Shown: positions 42,146 through 50,483, counted from the first letter of the stretch. The stretch: DNA of 64,000 nucleotides from Prochlorococcus marinus XMU1405 (GCF_017696275.1 NZ_JAAORF010000003.1:1-64000), one strand, 5' to 3'. The notes: generated by a model from the sequence alone, not told the origin. Made by a program: numbers and translations.

Positions 42146-43828
42146 ATGAAGATTGCATTTTATTTTTTCATAATTGCTCAAATTTTAAATTTTGTAAATG
42201 TTTTTGCAGAAAAAAGTATAAAAGATTCTTCTAAATTTAATTCAATCAAGTGGGAAAAAGTACTTGATCATAAAGAAAAACCTTTAAAAAAGATTATTTG
42301 GAAATCTTATAATGACGAGAAAAGTTATTTTGAAAATAAAAATTTAAAATCTAAATCAAAGAAGCTGGACAAAACGCAAATTAATCCAGCAACTTGGAAC
42401 AATAGAAGCTTGCGATTTTCATTTGAGGAAATTGATATGCCAGATGCCGGCGAAAGAATGGGTTTATATAGTATTGGAACCTACGATCGACATAATCATG
42501 GACTATATAGCGGTGTCACTCTTTACGGTGCCGCAAGCGGACGCCGTGGCGGATTTTTTACTGGTGGTTATACCTTAGGCGTTGAACGTCCATTAACCGA
42601 AAACTTGATTTTCGATGCAGGAGGCTATGTTGGTGCAGGAGGTGGTGGTGCCGCGGCGCAAGGAGGAGGTTTAATGATACGTCCGCATATAGGTCTCAAG
42701 TACGACTTTAACTGGAGCATATTAGGACTTAATTATAGCTACGTAGACTTCCCCAACGGTGATATATCCAGCGATGCAGTCGCGCTTTCACTGGATATAC
42801 CATTCAGTTCACCTGCACTCAATTGGGAAGATACTGGGCTGACTGTTTCGGATTACTTTGGAACTGAATTAAGCAATGTGAGCCTCCACCGATCGCACCT
42901 AGCTACTCGCATTCGCAACTATTATCCGACCATAGGCAGCAAAACCACTTCCGGCGGTTCAATTGATGATTCATTGGTTCTGGTCGGAGTAGAATACTCT
43001 TACTTTCTTGATAAAAATTGGTTTACCACCTTTGAAACTGCTGGTGCCGTATCAGGTGGAGTAGGAGGGTATGCCGAACTTTTAGCTGGAATAGGTTATC
43101 GCCTCCCCCTGACCAAAGATGATCGTCTAGCCTTACTCCCCGCCCTAACTATAGGAGGCGCCGGAGGCGGAGCGGTCGAAACCGGAGGAGGATTTGTTGC
43201 CCGAGCAAATCTTGGATTGGAATACCAAGCATCTTCTAATCTCAGCCTGATTATAGACGGAGGCTATCTCACCGCCCCAGATGGCAATTTTGATACCCCA
43301 TATGTCGGCTTCAATTTGGCATATGTAATGGAAACCTTTGCTAAGGATCAAAAAGGTTTTCTCTTAAAGGAAACAGAGCTTATAGAAACTACCAAATGGC
43401 GCTTTCGGCCAGCGCATCAATGGTATTTTGAAGCTCAACGAAGGGGGGGCTCTCCTCGCGATATGCAACTTATGGGGGGAAAAATTGACTGGATAGGAGG
43501 AGATTGGTGGTACCTTACAGGACAAGGATTAAGCGCTTATGCAGGAGGAGCCGGTGGTTATTCAGAGGGACACTGGGGGGTAGGCGTTTTTAGCCCAAGC
43601 TGGAAGAACTTGCAACTCTATGGCGAAATGCTCATAGGTGCAGGAGGGGGCGGAGGGGTTGATAGCGGAAGCGCATTATTATACAAACCGACTGTCGGGT
43701 TAGAATACAATTTAAATCGGGACTTCAGTCTTCAAACTGGCATAGGAAAAGTAATTTCTAAAAATGGAAATCTTGATGCCAACATTTTGGATGTCAGTTT
43801 AGTTTGGCGTTATGGGGCATCAAAATAA
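42146..43828 (+). CDS. Glycine-rich repeat outer-membrane beta-barrel-like protein
   Basis: A 560-residue exported protein (signal MKIAFYFFIIAQILNFVNVFA). After a lysine-rich linker come three similar units of about 65 residues: GAGGGGAAAQGGGLMIRPHIGLKYDFNW..., GGAGGGAVETGGGFVARANLGLEYQASSNLSL... and GAGGGGGVDSGSALLYKPTVGLEYNLNRDFSL.... Each ends in G...DGN.D/NGD and a hydrophobic strand. The alternating aromatic strands and the terminal SLVWRYGASK suggest an outer-membrane barrel. GC content is visibly higher than the neighbours (GGAGGAGCC-type codons) from about 42400, indicating transfer. Function unknown. Confidence 0.65.
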   Translation: MKIAFYFFIIAQILNFVNVFAEKSIKDSSKFNSIKWEKVLDHKEKPLKKIIWKSYNDEKSYFENKNLKSKSKKLDKTQINPATWNNRSLRFSFEEIDMPDAGERMGLYSIGTYDRHNHGLYSGVTLYGAASGRRGGFFTGGYTLGVERPLTENLIFDAGGYVGAGGGGAAAQGGGLMIRPHIGLKYDFNWSILGLNYSYVDFPNGDISSDAVALSLDIPFSSPALNWEDTGLTVSDYFGTELSNVSLHRSHLATRIRNYYPTIGSKTTSGGSIDDSLVLVGVEYSYFLDKNWFTTFETAGAVSGGVGGYAELLAGIGYRLPLTKDDRLALLPALTIGGAGGGAVETGGGFVARANLGLEYQASSNLSLIIDGGYLTAPDGNFDTPYVGFNLAYVMETFAKDQKGFLLKETELIETTKWRFRPAHQWYFEAQRRGGSPRDMQLMGGKIDWIGGDWWYLTGQGLSAYAGGAGGYSEGHWGVGVFSPSWKNLQLYGEMLIGAGGGGGVDSGSALLYKPTVGLEYNLNRDFSLQTGIGKVISKNGNLDANILDVSLVWRYGASK

Positions 43829-43897
43829 AGAATCCAACCTCACAGTTTATCTGAGAATAAATTTGGTGTAAAAGAGCTAAAGGGAAGAAATTTTAGG

Positions 43898-44620
43898 CTA
43901 GTCAAATGTTTTTAATGATTTTTCTAATAATTTATTCAATTCTAATAGTTCTTCCTTGGTAAATTTGCGATATTTTCCTGGTGGCACGTCTAACTTAATA
44001 TTCATAATTCTTACACGTTTTAATGTCTGAACTCTATAGCCTAAGGTTTCACACATTCTCCTAATCTGACGGTTAAGCCCTTGAGTGAGTATTATTTTAA
44101 ATTTATTCGGCCCCAATTGTTCTACAAAACAATTCTTAGTTATGGTTCCTAATATTTCTACTCCATGACTCATTGTCTGAATAAATTTTCTATTAATTGG
44201 TCGATTAACGCTTACTATGTATTCTTTTTCATGATTATTTCTTGCTCTCAATATTTTATTTACGATATCGCCATCATTTGTTAAAAATATAAGTCCTTCA
44301 CTTGGCTTATCCAATCTTCCAATAGGAAAGATTCTTTTAGGATATTTAATAAAATCTATAATATTATTGGGTTCAACTACCTTATTAGTTGTGCAAACAA
44401 TTCCAACAGGTTTATTAAAGGCTAAGTATATGTTTTTTTGTTTCATTGATTTTTCTATTCTTTGACCTTCAACTTCTACAAGATCACTATCCTCTACCTT
44501 GGTACCTATCTCAGGAACCTTTCCATTAATGGTTACTTTTCCTTCTTCAATTAACCTATCTGCTCTTCTTCTGGAACAGAAACCTACTTCACTTAAATAT
44601 TTATTTATTCTGGTAGCCAT
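43898..44620 (-). CDS. rluF: 23S rRNA pseudouridine synthase RluF
   Basis: 240 residues. An N-terminal S4 RNA-binding domain (ATRINKYLSEVGFCSRRRADRLIEEGKVTINGK) and a RsuA-family catalytic core with IFPIGRLDKPSEGLIFLTNDGD (Asp near 103) and LTQGLNRQIRRMCETLGY. Similarity to Escherichia coli RluF extends over the full length, including DFIKYPKRIFPIGRLD. It would modify a uridine of 23S rRNA. It is not the usual RsuA/RluB type, and its position beside the foreign-looking barrel gene hints at acquisition. Confidence 0.85.
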   Translation of the reverse strand: MATRINKYLSEVGFCSRRRADRLIEEGKVTINGKVPEIGTKVEDSDLVEVEGQRIEKSMKQKNIYLAFNKPVGIVCTTNKVVEPNNIIDFIKYPKRIFPIGRLDKPSEGLIFLTNDGDIVNKILRARNNHEKEYIVSVNRPINRKFIQTMSHGVEILGTITKNCFVEQLGPNKFKIILTQGLNRQIRRMCETLGYRVQTLKRVRIMNIKLDVPPGKYRKFTKEELLELNKLLEKSLKTFD

Positions 44621-44714
44621 TTTGTCTAAGTTAACTTTTATTTATCTTAAATTCAATTAACTTCAAACAAAAAAGAAATTAATTAAACGGTACTGCTGTA
44701 AATGAACGATTAAT

Positions 44715-45353
44715 TTAAAACAAACTCATTTGATCAGTTTCTTTTTTCTTTACATCTTCTACTAGCCATCCCTCATGTGCCCACCCCTTTATGATGGGGA
44801 GCAAACCTTTTAATTCCTTCACATCTTTAACTTGCTCTGTCCATTGTTTCTCATATCCATTAGGTATAATAACGGGCATTCGGTGATGAAAAGGTTTAAC
44901 TAATTCATTTGGCTCAGTAGTTAGAACACAGCAACTCTCTAGTTCAGCACCATCTGGTGAGGTCCACGTAGTCCAAATTGCTCCTAACCAAAAAGTCTCA
45001 TAATTCTCCTTTCGAAAACGATATTTTTTTTCAAAAAAACCACTCGCAGGTATTAGGCACCTTTTATGTTTCCAACTTCCACTAAATAATTTTTTTTCTT
45101 CTAGGGTTTCTGATCTTGCATTAAATGGTCTTGGTCTCTCTTTATCAAATGGGTCTTTCGCCCAAGGGGAAATAAAGCCCCATGTCATAAAAGTAGTTTT
45201 AATTCTTCCGTCGTTTTTAACTACAAGCACAGGATCATTAGGTCTAATTACATTTTGAGTCTCGTATTTAGAATCAAGTCCAATTGGATAGTCTAGTTTC
45301 AAAACCTTTGGCAACTTCTCAAATTTAGTTTTCAGCTCAAATCTTCCGCACAT
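44715..45353 (-). CDS. SRAP/HMCES-family DNA-lesion protein (YedK-like)
   Basis: 212 residues. Catalytic Cys2 follows the initiator Met (MCGRFELK), with the family motifs RPFNARSETLEEKKLF, RCLIPASGFFEK and PFHHRMPVII. These proteins form a covalent link with abasic sites in single-stranded DNA and are often in SOS regulons. A CTGAAAGTAGATCTAAAAT motif lies at 45407-45425. Confidence 0.9.
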   Translation of the reverse strand: MCGRFELKTKFEKLPKVLKLDYPIGLDSKYETQNVIRPNDPVLVVKNDGRIKTTFMTWGFISPWAKDPFDKERPRPFNARSETLEEKKLFSGSWKHKRCLIPASGFFEKKYRFRKENYETFWLGAIWTTWTSPDGAELESCCVLTTEPNELVKPFHHRMPVIIPNGYEKQWTEQVKDVKELKGLLPIIKGWAHEGWLVEDVKKKETDQMSLF

Positions 45354-45542
45354 TTATTTTTAAAATATTTTTAAAACTCACTTAAAAATACATTAAATTT
45401 ACTTTATTTTAGATCTACTTTCAGTTTTCTCAAATAAAAAACAATTTTTTGATCGAAGAAATTTTTTATCCAAATAATTAAGAGAAAATATAGATATTGA
45501 AAAGCTTCCTCAAATTTAATGTGAATGGTTCAAACTTGAATT

Positions 45543-45686
45543 ATGACAGATCCTATTCTTTATTTATCTATGTTATTGGGACTTGGAGGAGTTTATGTAT
45601 TAATCTCTTCCTTCCACGATGATGACGATGATGATGACGGAGAAAAATATATTTATAATCTTCAACAAACTTATTTAGCAAGATAG
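45543..45686 (+). CDS. Small membrane peptide with aspartate run (47 aa)
   Basis: A hydrophobic helix (DPILYLSMLLGLGGVYVLISS) followed by HDDDDDDDGEKYIYNLQQTYLAR. The acidic run is encoded by repeated GAT/GAC codons. Unknown family. Confidence 0.6.
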   Translation: MTDPILYLSMLLGLGGVYVLISSFHDDDDDDDGEKYIYNLQQTYLAR

Positions 45687-45695
45687 TTGATTTGT

Positions 45696-45896
45696 TTATA
45701 AAGACACATCATCTTCAAAAGTTTCTTGCAAAACTAGCTTACCAGTGAAATTAGTTTTATAAGAATAACGAAAATATTTTCTTTCTTCGTAAAATGTCCT
45801 CATTATTATATTAATTTTTAAATCAGGTTGTTGGTCCTCTATCCGTATATATTTGTGCCTTAAACCGTACATTTTTATTAGTCGATTGATAAGCAT
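45696..45896 (-). CDS. Hypothetical protein (up to 66 aa)
   Basis: Strand-rich, charged sequence (YIRIEDQQPDLKINIIMRTFYEERKYFRYSYKTNFTGKLVLQETFEDD). A second ATG eight codons in may be the true start. Unknown. Confidence 0.5.
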   Translation of the reverse strand: MLINRLIKMYGLRHKYIRIEDQQPDLKINIIMRTFYEERKYFRYSYKTNFTGKLVLQETFEDDVSL

Positions 45897-45933
45897 CCCT
45901 AGTTAGAACTTAATGGTAACGGAGATAAATTAA

Positions 45934-46119
45934 ATGCCTTCAACACCAATTAAATCTTGTAATAAATATGTTTTGAGTTACAAAGATTCAACAAATAAGA
46001 CGCACGAAGTTGGCTTCTACGCGCGAGATGCATACGATTGCCTAATACTTGCGAGAGAATTCAACACTTACGTACATGACAATCCAGGATCTGTAATCAG
46101 AATCCAACAAAAATTTTGA
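45934..46119 (+). CDS. Small hypothetical protein (61 aa)
   Basis: MPSTPIKSCNKYVLSYKDSTNKTHEVGFYARDAYDCLILAREFNTYVHDNPGSVIRIQQKF; GGAGA precedes the start. The next small gene follows 11 bases later. It has a compact soluble-domain pattern; family unknown. Confidence 0.6.
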   Translation: MPSTPIKSCNKYVLSYKDSTNKTHEVGFYARDAYDCLILAREFNTYVHDNPGSVIRIQQKF

Positions 46120-46130
46120 GGAAATTAATT

Positions 46131-46295
46131 ATGAATTTAAAAAGATCACCATTCGCAATTCAAGAAAAAAATTCAAGAGATCTTGATAATGTAAAAGATT
46201 ATCCAACAATTGCAGATTTAATGAGAGAACAGAAAGTTCCCCAAGATTACACAAATACAGTTCACCATCGTAGAGATTTAGACTCTCTCGGTTAG
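46131..46295 (+). CDS. Small hypothetical protein (54 aa)
   Basis: A TGAGGAAA ribosome-binding site precedes the ATG. Polar sequence (RDLDNVKDYPTIADLMREQKVPQDYTNTVHHRRDLDSLG). Probably co-transcribed with 45934. Unknown. Confidence 0.55.
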   Translation: MNLKRSPFAIQEKNSRDLDNVKDYPTIADLMREQKVPQDYTNTVHHRRDLDSLG

Positions 46296-46358
46296 TTTAC
46301 GAGAATGGCTATTTACTAATTTTTAAAAATAACAATTAAGATTAATCCGATTTCTGAT

Positions 46359-46529
46359 TCATTCATAAGATAGTATTTTCTTCCTCAAGTTTTTTTTAAG
46401 CTCTACAGGCATATATGCAATATCTTTTGTTATTGCTTTATTGGCATCTCTATACTTTTCAGGTTCAGCTAAAAGCATTTTTATTAAATTGTATTGACTT
46501 TCAATTTCTTGGGAAGAAAATTTTCCCAT
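46359..46529 (-). CDS. Small helical hypothetical protein (56 aa)
   Basis: MGKFSSQEIESQYNLIKMLLAEPEKYRDANKAITKDIAYMPVELKKNLRKKILSYE. A TTGACTGTTGATTTAATAT motif lies 22-40 bases upstream. Unknown family. Confidence 0.55.
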   Translation of the reverse strand: MGKFSSQEIESQYNLIKMLLAEPEKYRDANKAITKDIAYMPVELKKNLRKKILSYE

Positions 46530-46588
46530 AAAAATTTTTACTACCTTTTTATATTAAATCAACAGTCAAACACTCAAAAGATTAACTA

Positions 46589-46900
46589 TTAGTTAGAGGC
46601 TGCTGCAATTTCTTTATGGACGGAAAGAAATTCTTTATCTGTTAGAACTGGTGTAACTTCAATTTCTACACCAAAATTATCGACCCAGATACTACTCCAT
46701 TTCCATATGTTCTGATGGTTTGAAGATTCAACTATTGCCCAACCATTAGCTCCCTCAGGATTTACTACTCGATTAAGAACTTTAAACCCATCAAATTCAT
46801 CACCTTCGCATCCTCCTTCAATAAAACCCGCAAAAGCTTCGGCCCCTTGCATATGACTTTCTTGATCTGGAAATTGCCAGTGAACGATGTAAGTTTGCAT
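46589..46900 (-). CDS. DUF3303 family protein
   Basis: 103 residues (MQTYIVHWQFPDQESHMQGAEAFAGFI...FDGFKVLNRVVNPEGANGWAIVESS...EIEVTPVLTDKE). Fits DUF3303 with the terminal TPVLTDKE motif. One of four DUF3303-like genes in the window. Confidence 0.78.
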   Translation of the reverse strand: MQTYIVHWQFPDQESHMQGAEAFAGFIEGGCEGDEFDGFKVLNRVVNPEGANGWAIVESSNHQNIWKWSSIWVDNFGVEIEVTPVLTDKEFLSVHKEIAAASN

Positions 46901-47196
46901 GAATAAAATTATTTTTTTAATTATTAATTATCGAATTTAAAAATTAAATAAAAAGTCTTTAAACACTAATTAAAAAGGGCTTAAGCCTAAATGGGAAAAT
47001 AGCAAAAAAAAAAGACTCTTACGAGCCTAGGTGATGGGGACTCCTATAATGACAAATTAAACAGAAACAATCAACCCCATCAATAGGTAATTTTAAATAC
47101 TTATAAGCACCATATGTAGTGCTAAGACTTTAAAAAGGGCTGGGTGATAAGGATTATCCCGCTTTTTGATTGGAGCGAAGCTAACTCCCTTTTTTT
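46901..47196. other. Intergenic with leader-like hairpin
   Basis: No ORF. At 47172-47196 GGAG...CTCC and seven T residues run into the ATG of the broken DUF1651-like gene, as in the leaders at 33250 and 35268. Confidence 0.4.
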
Positions 47197-47427
47197 ATGG
47201 AAAAATTTACTTTAATCAATCAAGTGAGATCGAGGATTAAAGTATTTGAACCTTTTGATGATAGTTCTAAGAACTCTTATATGGTTAATGCAATTTAAAT
47301 CTTTTATGGTTGCTTCTTTAATTGATCAAGTAAGCTATTTATGAAAGTCTCAAGGGTTGAATCTATCGAAGAAGCGAGAAACGAATATAAAAAAATTTTA
47401 GAGGAAGGGTGGGAAAAAAACTTATAG
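47197..47427 (+). pseudogene. Broken DUF1651-like copy with two in-frame stops
   Basis: MEKFTLINQVRSRIKVFEPFDDSS matches MEKFTLINKDRSRIKIFEPFEDVS of the gene at 32040, and RVESIEEARNEYKKILEEGWEKN matches its C terminus. TAA at codon 34 and TGA at codon 43 interrupt an otherwise continuous frame of 77 codons. Confidence 0.8.
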
Positions 47428-47530
47428 ATTCAATAGTTTTTTTTTTTAAAATTGTGGATAGGTACTTTACTTACAATTTGACATTAATAAATATTAATTG
47501 ATACATAAGCCTCAGAATGGAAGATAGAAC

Positions 47531-47698
47531 ATGAAAAATGAAATTTATTCAAATATTAAAGATTCAGATGCTTTGGAAAGTTTTTTTGAATGTATAACTT
47601 CTTGTAGCATGAATAGTGAGGGAGTAGATTGCACAACAGCATGTTATGTAAAACATTTAGAACCAAACAATGTCGATTACCCTTTAAAATTTTTATAA
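47531..47698 (+). CDS. Small Cys-containing protein (55 aa)
   Basis: Four cysteines in two pairs (FECITSCSMN and DCTTACYVKH), the spacing of a small metal site or disulfide-bonded hairpin. Upstream TTGACATTAATAAATATTAAT resembles the motif seen before other small genes. Unknown family. Confidence 0.6.
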   Translation: MKNEIYSNIKDSDALESFFECITSCSMNSEGVDCTTACYVKHLEPNNVDYPLKFL

Positions 47699-47731
47699 GC
47701 AAAGCTTATTGATTATTGTTATATTTCATTG

Positions 47732-47845
47732 ATGTTATTCCCACCTCCTCAAGTTATCTTTGGTCTATTGCTTTTATCTATAGCAGTAGTTCTCATATGG
47801 GATATTAGGTACAATCCTTTTGGAGAAGACGAAGACGGAATTTAA
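47732..47845 (+). CDS. Small membrane peptide (37 aa)
   Basis: MLFPPPQVIFGLLLLSIAVVLIWDIRYNPFGEDEDGI: one membrane helix with an acidic tail. Unknown. Confidence 0.5.
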   Translation: MLFPPPQVIFGLLLLSIAVVLIWDIRYNPFGEDEDGI

Positions 47846-47848
47846 TCT

Positions 47849-47965
47849 TCAACTAGGAAGCTGATTTGTAGGTGGTGCATGAAATTGCCGTTTCTTTCTT
47901 TTGAGTCTTTTGTAAGCGACTAAAGAGCCTAATAATAACAATGTAATAGCTATTGAGTTAATCAT
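47849..47965 (-). CDS. Small membrane peptide (38 aa)
   Basis: MINSIAITLLLLGSLVAYKRLKRKKRQFHAPPTNQLPS: one membrane helix, basic then proline-rich tail. Convergent with the peptide at 47732. Confidence 0.45.
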   Translation of the reverse strand: MINSIAITLLLLGSLVAYKRLKRKKRQFHAPPTNQLPS

Positions 47966-48143
47966 ATGGGGTAGTTTTATCTATATAAAAACAAATATGT
48001 TCTAAATATCAATGACTAAAGTTATTTTTTCAAAAAGTGATTAATTATGGACAAATTTTTAATATTTAGCTTTTTCATTAGTTACCTAAAACAACCAAAA
48101 GAAAATGCTCATCTGACCAAAAGTAATTGCTATGCAATAAGAA

Positions 48144-48248
48144 TCACTTTTTCTTATTTCTCATTTGATATTGCAGAACAGCTTTTAGATGTTGTACTTC
48201 TTTTTCTAGAGTCTCAATTCTTTTTTTTAGTTCTTCATTAGTTGCCAT
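48144..48248 (-). CDS. Small coiled-coil protein (34 aa)
   Basis: MATNEELKKRIETLEKEVQHLKAVLQYQMRNKKK shows clear heptads (I/L/V at a and d). A 64-residue frame on the opposite strand here is regarded as its shadow. Confidence 0.5.
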   Translation of the reverse strand: MATNEELKKRIETLEKEVQHLKAVLQYQMRNKKK

Positions 48249-48394
48249 ATTTTTTAGAGATAAATTCCTTGATATTTATACTATTAAAAAAAGCAACTTG
48301 TTACTCATGGTAAATGTCTAATAAGTAATAGAACCTATTGATGTGCATAATCTCTCTAGATAAATTATGCAGAGTATAAATTTAGGGGTAATTT

Positions 48395-48538
48395 ATGAGT
48401 GGAGATTATGAGACACTAGAAATAAATCAACCTAAAATTACATATTTTCAGAAAAGATCCGAAAATAATACGGAATGGTTGGATGAATTAATCAACCAAA
48501 TTGAAGATATGAAAAACAATATATCCAAATCTGCTTAA
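48395..48538 (+). CDS. Small polar protein (47 aa), first gene of a compact operon
   Basis: MSGDYETLEINQPKITYFQKRSENNTEWLDELINQIEDMKNNISKSA. TAGGGG precedes it. Its stop overlaps the next start (TAATG). Unknown function. Confidence 0.55.
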   Translation: MSGDYETLEINQPKITYFQKRSENNTEWLDELINQIEDMKNNISKSA

Positions 48539-48654
48539 TGACAGAAAAAGAATTGAAGGAATTAGAGAAATTTGCAAAAGAAAATGGATATAATGACGAG
48601 CTAAAAGATATATATTTAAGGGAAATTATTGACATAAATAAAGAATACGAATGA
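48538..48654 (+). CDS. Small acidic protein (38 aa)
   Basis: MTEKELKELEKFAKENGYNDELKDIYLREIIDINKEYE, helical and acidic. Overlaps both neighbours (TAATG upstream, ATGA downstream), so it is translationally coupled. Confidence 0.55.
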   Translation: MTEKELKELEKFAKENGYNDELKDIYLREIIDINKEYE

Positions 48655-48881
48655 GATCAAATTTTCGACCAAACATTCGACTAGCCACAAACATTCTTTT
48701 AGTTATTGGTACTTTTGCAATTGCTTTAAAGATTACTCCAATAGCAGAGGTATATCAGAAAAAAAATTTATGTATTAAATATTTAAAACATCAAATAGAT
48801 CGAGACAAACTTATCAAAAGACTAAAAATAGTTAAACAAGCAAATCCATCTAGTATTTGTGACACTATCCTCAAAAGTTAA
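48651..48881 (+). CDS. Small membrane-anchored protein (76 aa)
   Basis: N-terminal hydrophobic helix (LATNILLVIGTFAIALKI) then a lysine-rich domain with two Cys (NLCIKYLKH, PSSICDTIL). Exported or membrane-bound; unknown family. Third gene of the operon. Confidence 0.6.
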   Translation: MRSNFRPNIRLATNILLVIGTFAIALKITPIAEVYQKKNLCIKYLKHQIDRDKLIKRLKIVKQANPSSICDTILKS

Positions 48882-48883
48882 AA

Positions 48884-49105
48884 ATGCGTATTATTCTTAG
48901 AAATTTTAAATTTTTTATTTTTTTATTTTTCTTATCTCTAAATTTCAATAATTATTCTCTTGCACATATGAGGGGGACATTTCTTTCTGAGGAGGAAGCT
49001 GAAAAAAGGGCTTTAGAACTTGGTTGCGAAGGAATACATAAGAATCAAGATAAATGGATGCCATGCAAAAACGAAAAAGAATTACATATCTATTTGAGGA
49101 AATAG
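48884..49105 (+). CDS. DUF3721-like secreted small protein (73 aa)
   Basis: A signal peptide (FKFFIFLFFLSLNFNNYSLA) followed by RGTFLSEEEAEKRALELGCEGIHKNQDKWMPCKNEKELH, a pattern I associate with DUF3721 (Cys-Gly...H...WMPC). It ends directly at the next start codon. Periplasmic, unknown function. Confidence 0.65.
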   Translation: MRIILRNFKFFIFLFFLSLNFNNYSLAHMRGTFLSEEEAEKRALELGCEGIHKNQDKWMPCKNEKELHIYLRK

Positions 49106-49366
49106 ATGGAAAAATTAAAAACAAATCAAAGAAAAATTCACAGAAAAATAACCGCAATTTCAGCAATCCCCTTACTAATTACTATTGTATCTGGGACTAT
49201 TTATAGTATTCTTCAACCATTAGGAGTAGATGCTTTTTGGTTAATAAAATGGCATACGGGTAATTTTGGCATTATTAATTTGCAACCTTTTTACTCGATA
49301 TTTCTTGGTATAGCTTCAATAATCTCAATAATATCTGGCGTTAAACTATTACAAAAAAAATCTTAG
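49106..49366 (+). CDS. PepSY-type small membrane protein (86 aa)
   Basis: MEKLKTNQRKIHRKITAISAIPLLITIVSGTIYSIL... contains two or three helices (the last IFLGIASIISIISGVKLL), with the RKIHRKI-TM1 pattern of PepSY-associated membrane helices. Last gene of the 48395-49366 operon; starts at the base after the DUF3721-like stop codon. Confidence 0.65.
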   Translation: MEKLKTNQRKIHRKITAISAIPLLITIVSGTIYSILQPLGVDAFWLIKWHTGNFGIINLQPFYSIFLGIASIISIISGVKLLQKKS

Positions 49367-49394
49367 ATATATTCTAAGCCAAGCCAAAATCTAA

Positions 49395-49592
49395 CTAATT
49401 AATACTATTTGCGCCACCACTTACTAAGAAAATTATCGCTCCTAGTGCCATTGTTGCTACACCCATATAAGGATATTTCTTAATTCTTGATTTAGTAATT
49501 GGAAGCCATGAAAGGTATCTATCAGATTTATTTAATTCATTTTTTTGTCTAGATGGTAATCCTAATTCTTCTCTTCTTTTAGCTTCGCCCAT
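49395..49592 (-). CDS. DUF2839-like membrane protein (65 aa)
   Basis: MGEAKRREELGLPSRQ is the N-terminal hallmark of DUF2839; a membrane helix follows (YMGVATMALGAIIFLVSGG). Paralogue at 51796. Function unknown. Confidence 0.75.
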   Translation of the reverse strand: MGEAKRREELGLPSRQKNELNKSDRYLSWLPITKSRIKKYPYMGVATMALGAIIFLVSGGANSIN

Positions 49593-49698
49593 AATCTTAA
49601 ATTTGTTTATGTATCAATATTAAAAATTATGCTCTACACCTGCGAGTTAACTTTATTAAAAACAGAGGTCCTTTGTAGATAAACAAATTATTTAAAAT

Positions 49699-49845
49699 TT
49701 ATTTTGCCTTCTTTAAATATAGATTCTTTGTATTTGCCTGATCTGATGTAAATAACAAAATTAAGATAGTTCCAACTAGAAATGAAAAAATCATTGTCAA
49801 ACCAACAACTTCAACCATTTCACTAGGCAGATAATTTAGAAACAT
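49699..49845 (-). CDS. Small membrane peptide (48 aa)
   Basis: MFLNYLPSEMVEVVGLTMIFSFLVGTILILLFTSDQANTKNLYLKKAK: one membrane helix, basic tail. Unknown. Confidence 0.5.
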   Translation of the reverse strand: MFLNYLPSEMVEVVGLTMIFSFLVGTILILLFTSDQANTKNLYLKKAK

Positions 49846-50000
49846 TAATGAATAGATCTCCTATCTTAAACTTAGCAATTGTATTTTTTATGTAAAGTAA
49901 GTATTCCTCCTTAAATTTCGAAAAGAACTTTCAAAGACTTTTTAATCTTTATTTATTTTTATTTACGGGATAAATCTAGTTCTAGCCTATCACAATTTTC

Positions 50001-50291
50001 TTACTTAGCTATTCCTATTTTCTTAAGCAATTTCAGGTAAGGCAAGGCCCAATTACCAAAGGTAAAAGAGATTGTCGTATTTTTTGTAGTTGGAAATAAT
50101 GTTTTAGAACGTGTAGAAGCTAATTTAGAAAATATCTTAATAGTCTCTACTTCTAGATTATCCATATACAATTTTTTTTGAACACCTCGGTCTTTCTTTT
50201 GGGGCAAATAATTTTCTATAAACCATAAGACTTGTTCTAAATTTGATTTATTGGGTGCGGTTTTAATTTTTTTATTTTTCTTTTTAAACAT
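50001..50291 (-). CDS. Basic hypothetical protein (96 aa)
   Basis: Lysine-rich N terminus, then LEQVLWFIENYLPQKKDRGVQKKLYMDNLEVETIKIFSKLA and FTFGNWALPYLKLLKKIGIAK. Soluble, possibly RNA- or DNA-contacting. Family not recognised. Confidence 0.6.
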   Translation of the reverse strand: MFKKKNKKIKTAPNKSNLEQVLWFIENYLPQKKDRGVQKKLYMDNLEVETIKIFSKLASTRSKTLFPTTKNTTISFTFGNWALPYLKLLKKIGIAK

Positions 50292-50430
50292 ATTTATTTA
50301 ACTCTAAATTACTGAATTAAATTTGCCATTTATATAATTTAAATCAATAGTAAAAGCATCAAAATTATGTTCTTTTTAATAATCGATAATCGAAAAAATA
50401 CATTAATAATTACATTGTTTTTATAAAAAC

Positions 50431-50459
50431 AAAAAAAGAGAGGGATAAAACCCCCTCTT
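50431..50459 (-). terminator. Terminator of the 56-aa gene at 50484
   Basis: AAGAGGGGG-TTTTATCC-type hairpin on the minus strand (AGAGAGGG/CCCCCTCTT on plus) followed by a T-run (A-run on plus). Confidence 0.7.
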
Positions 50460-50483
50460 AATTGATCAGTCTCAAAAAAGAAT

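Noticed and set aside
48047-48241. 64-residue hydrophobic frame
   Set aside because: The opposite strand encodes a heptad-patterned 34-residue peptide with an ATG and better composition; the hydrophobic frame is its antisense shadow.
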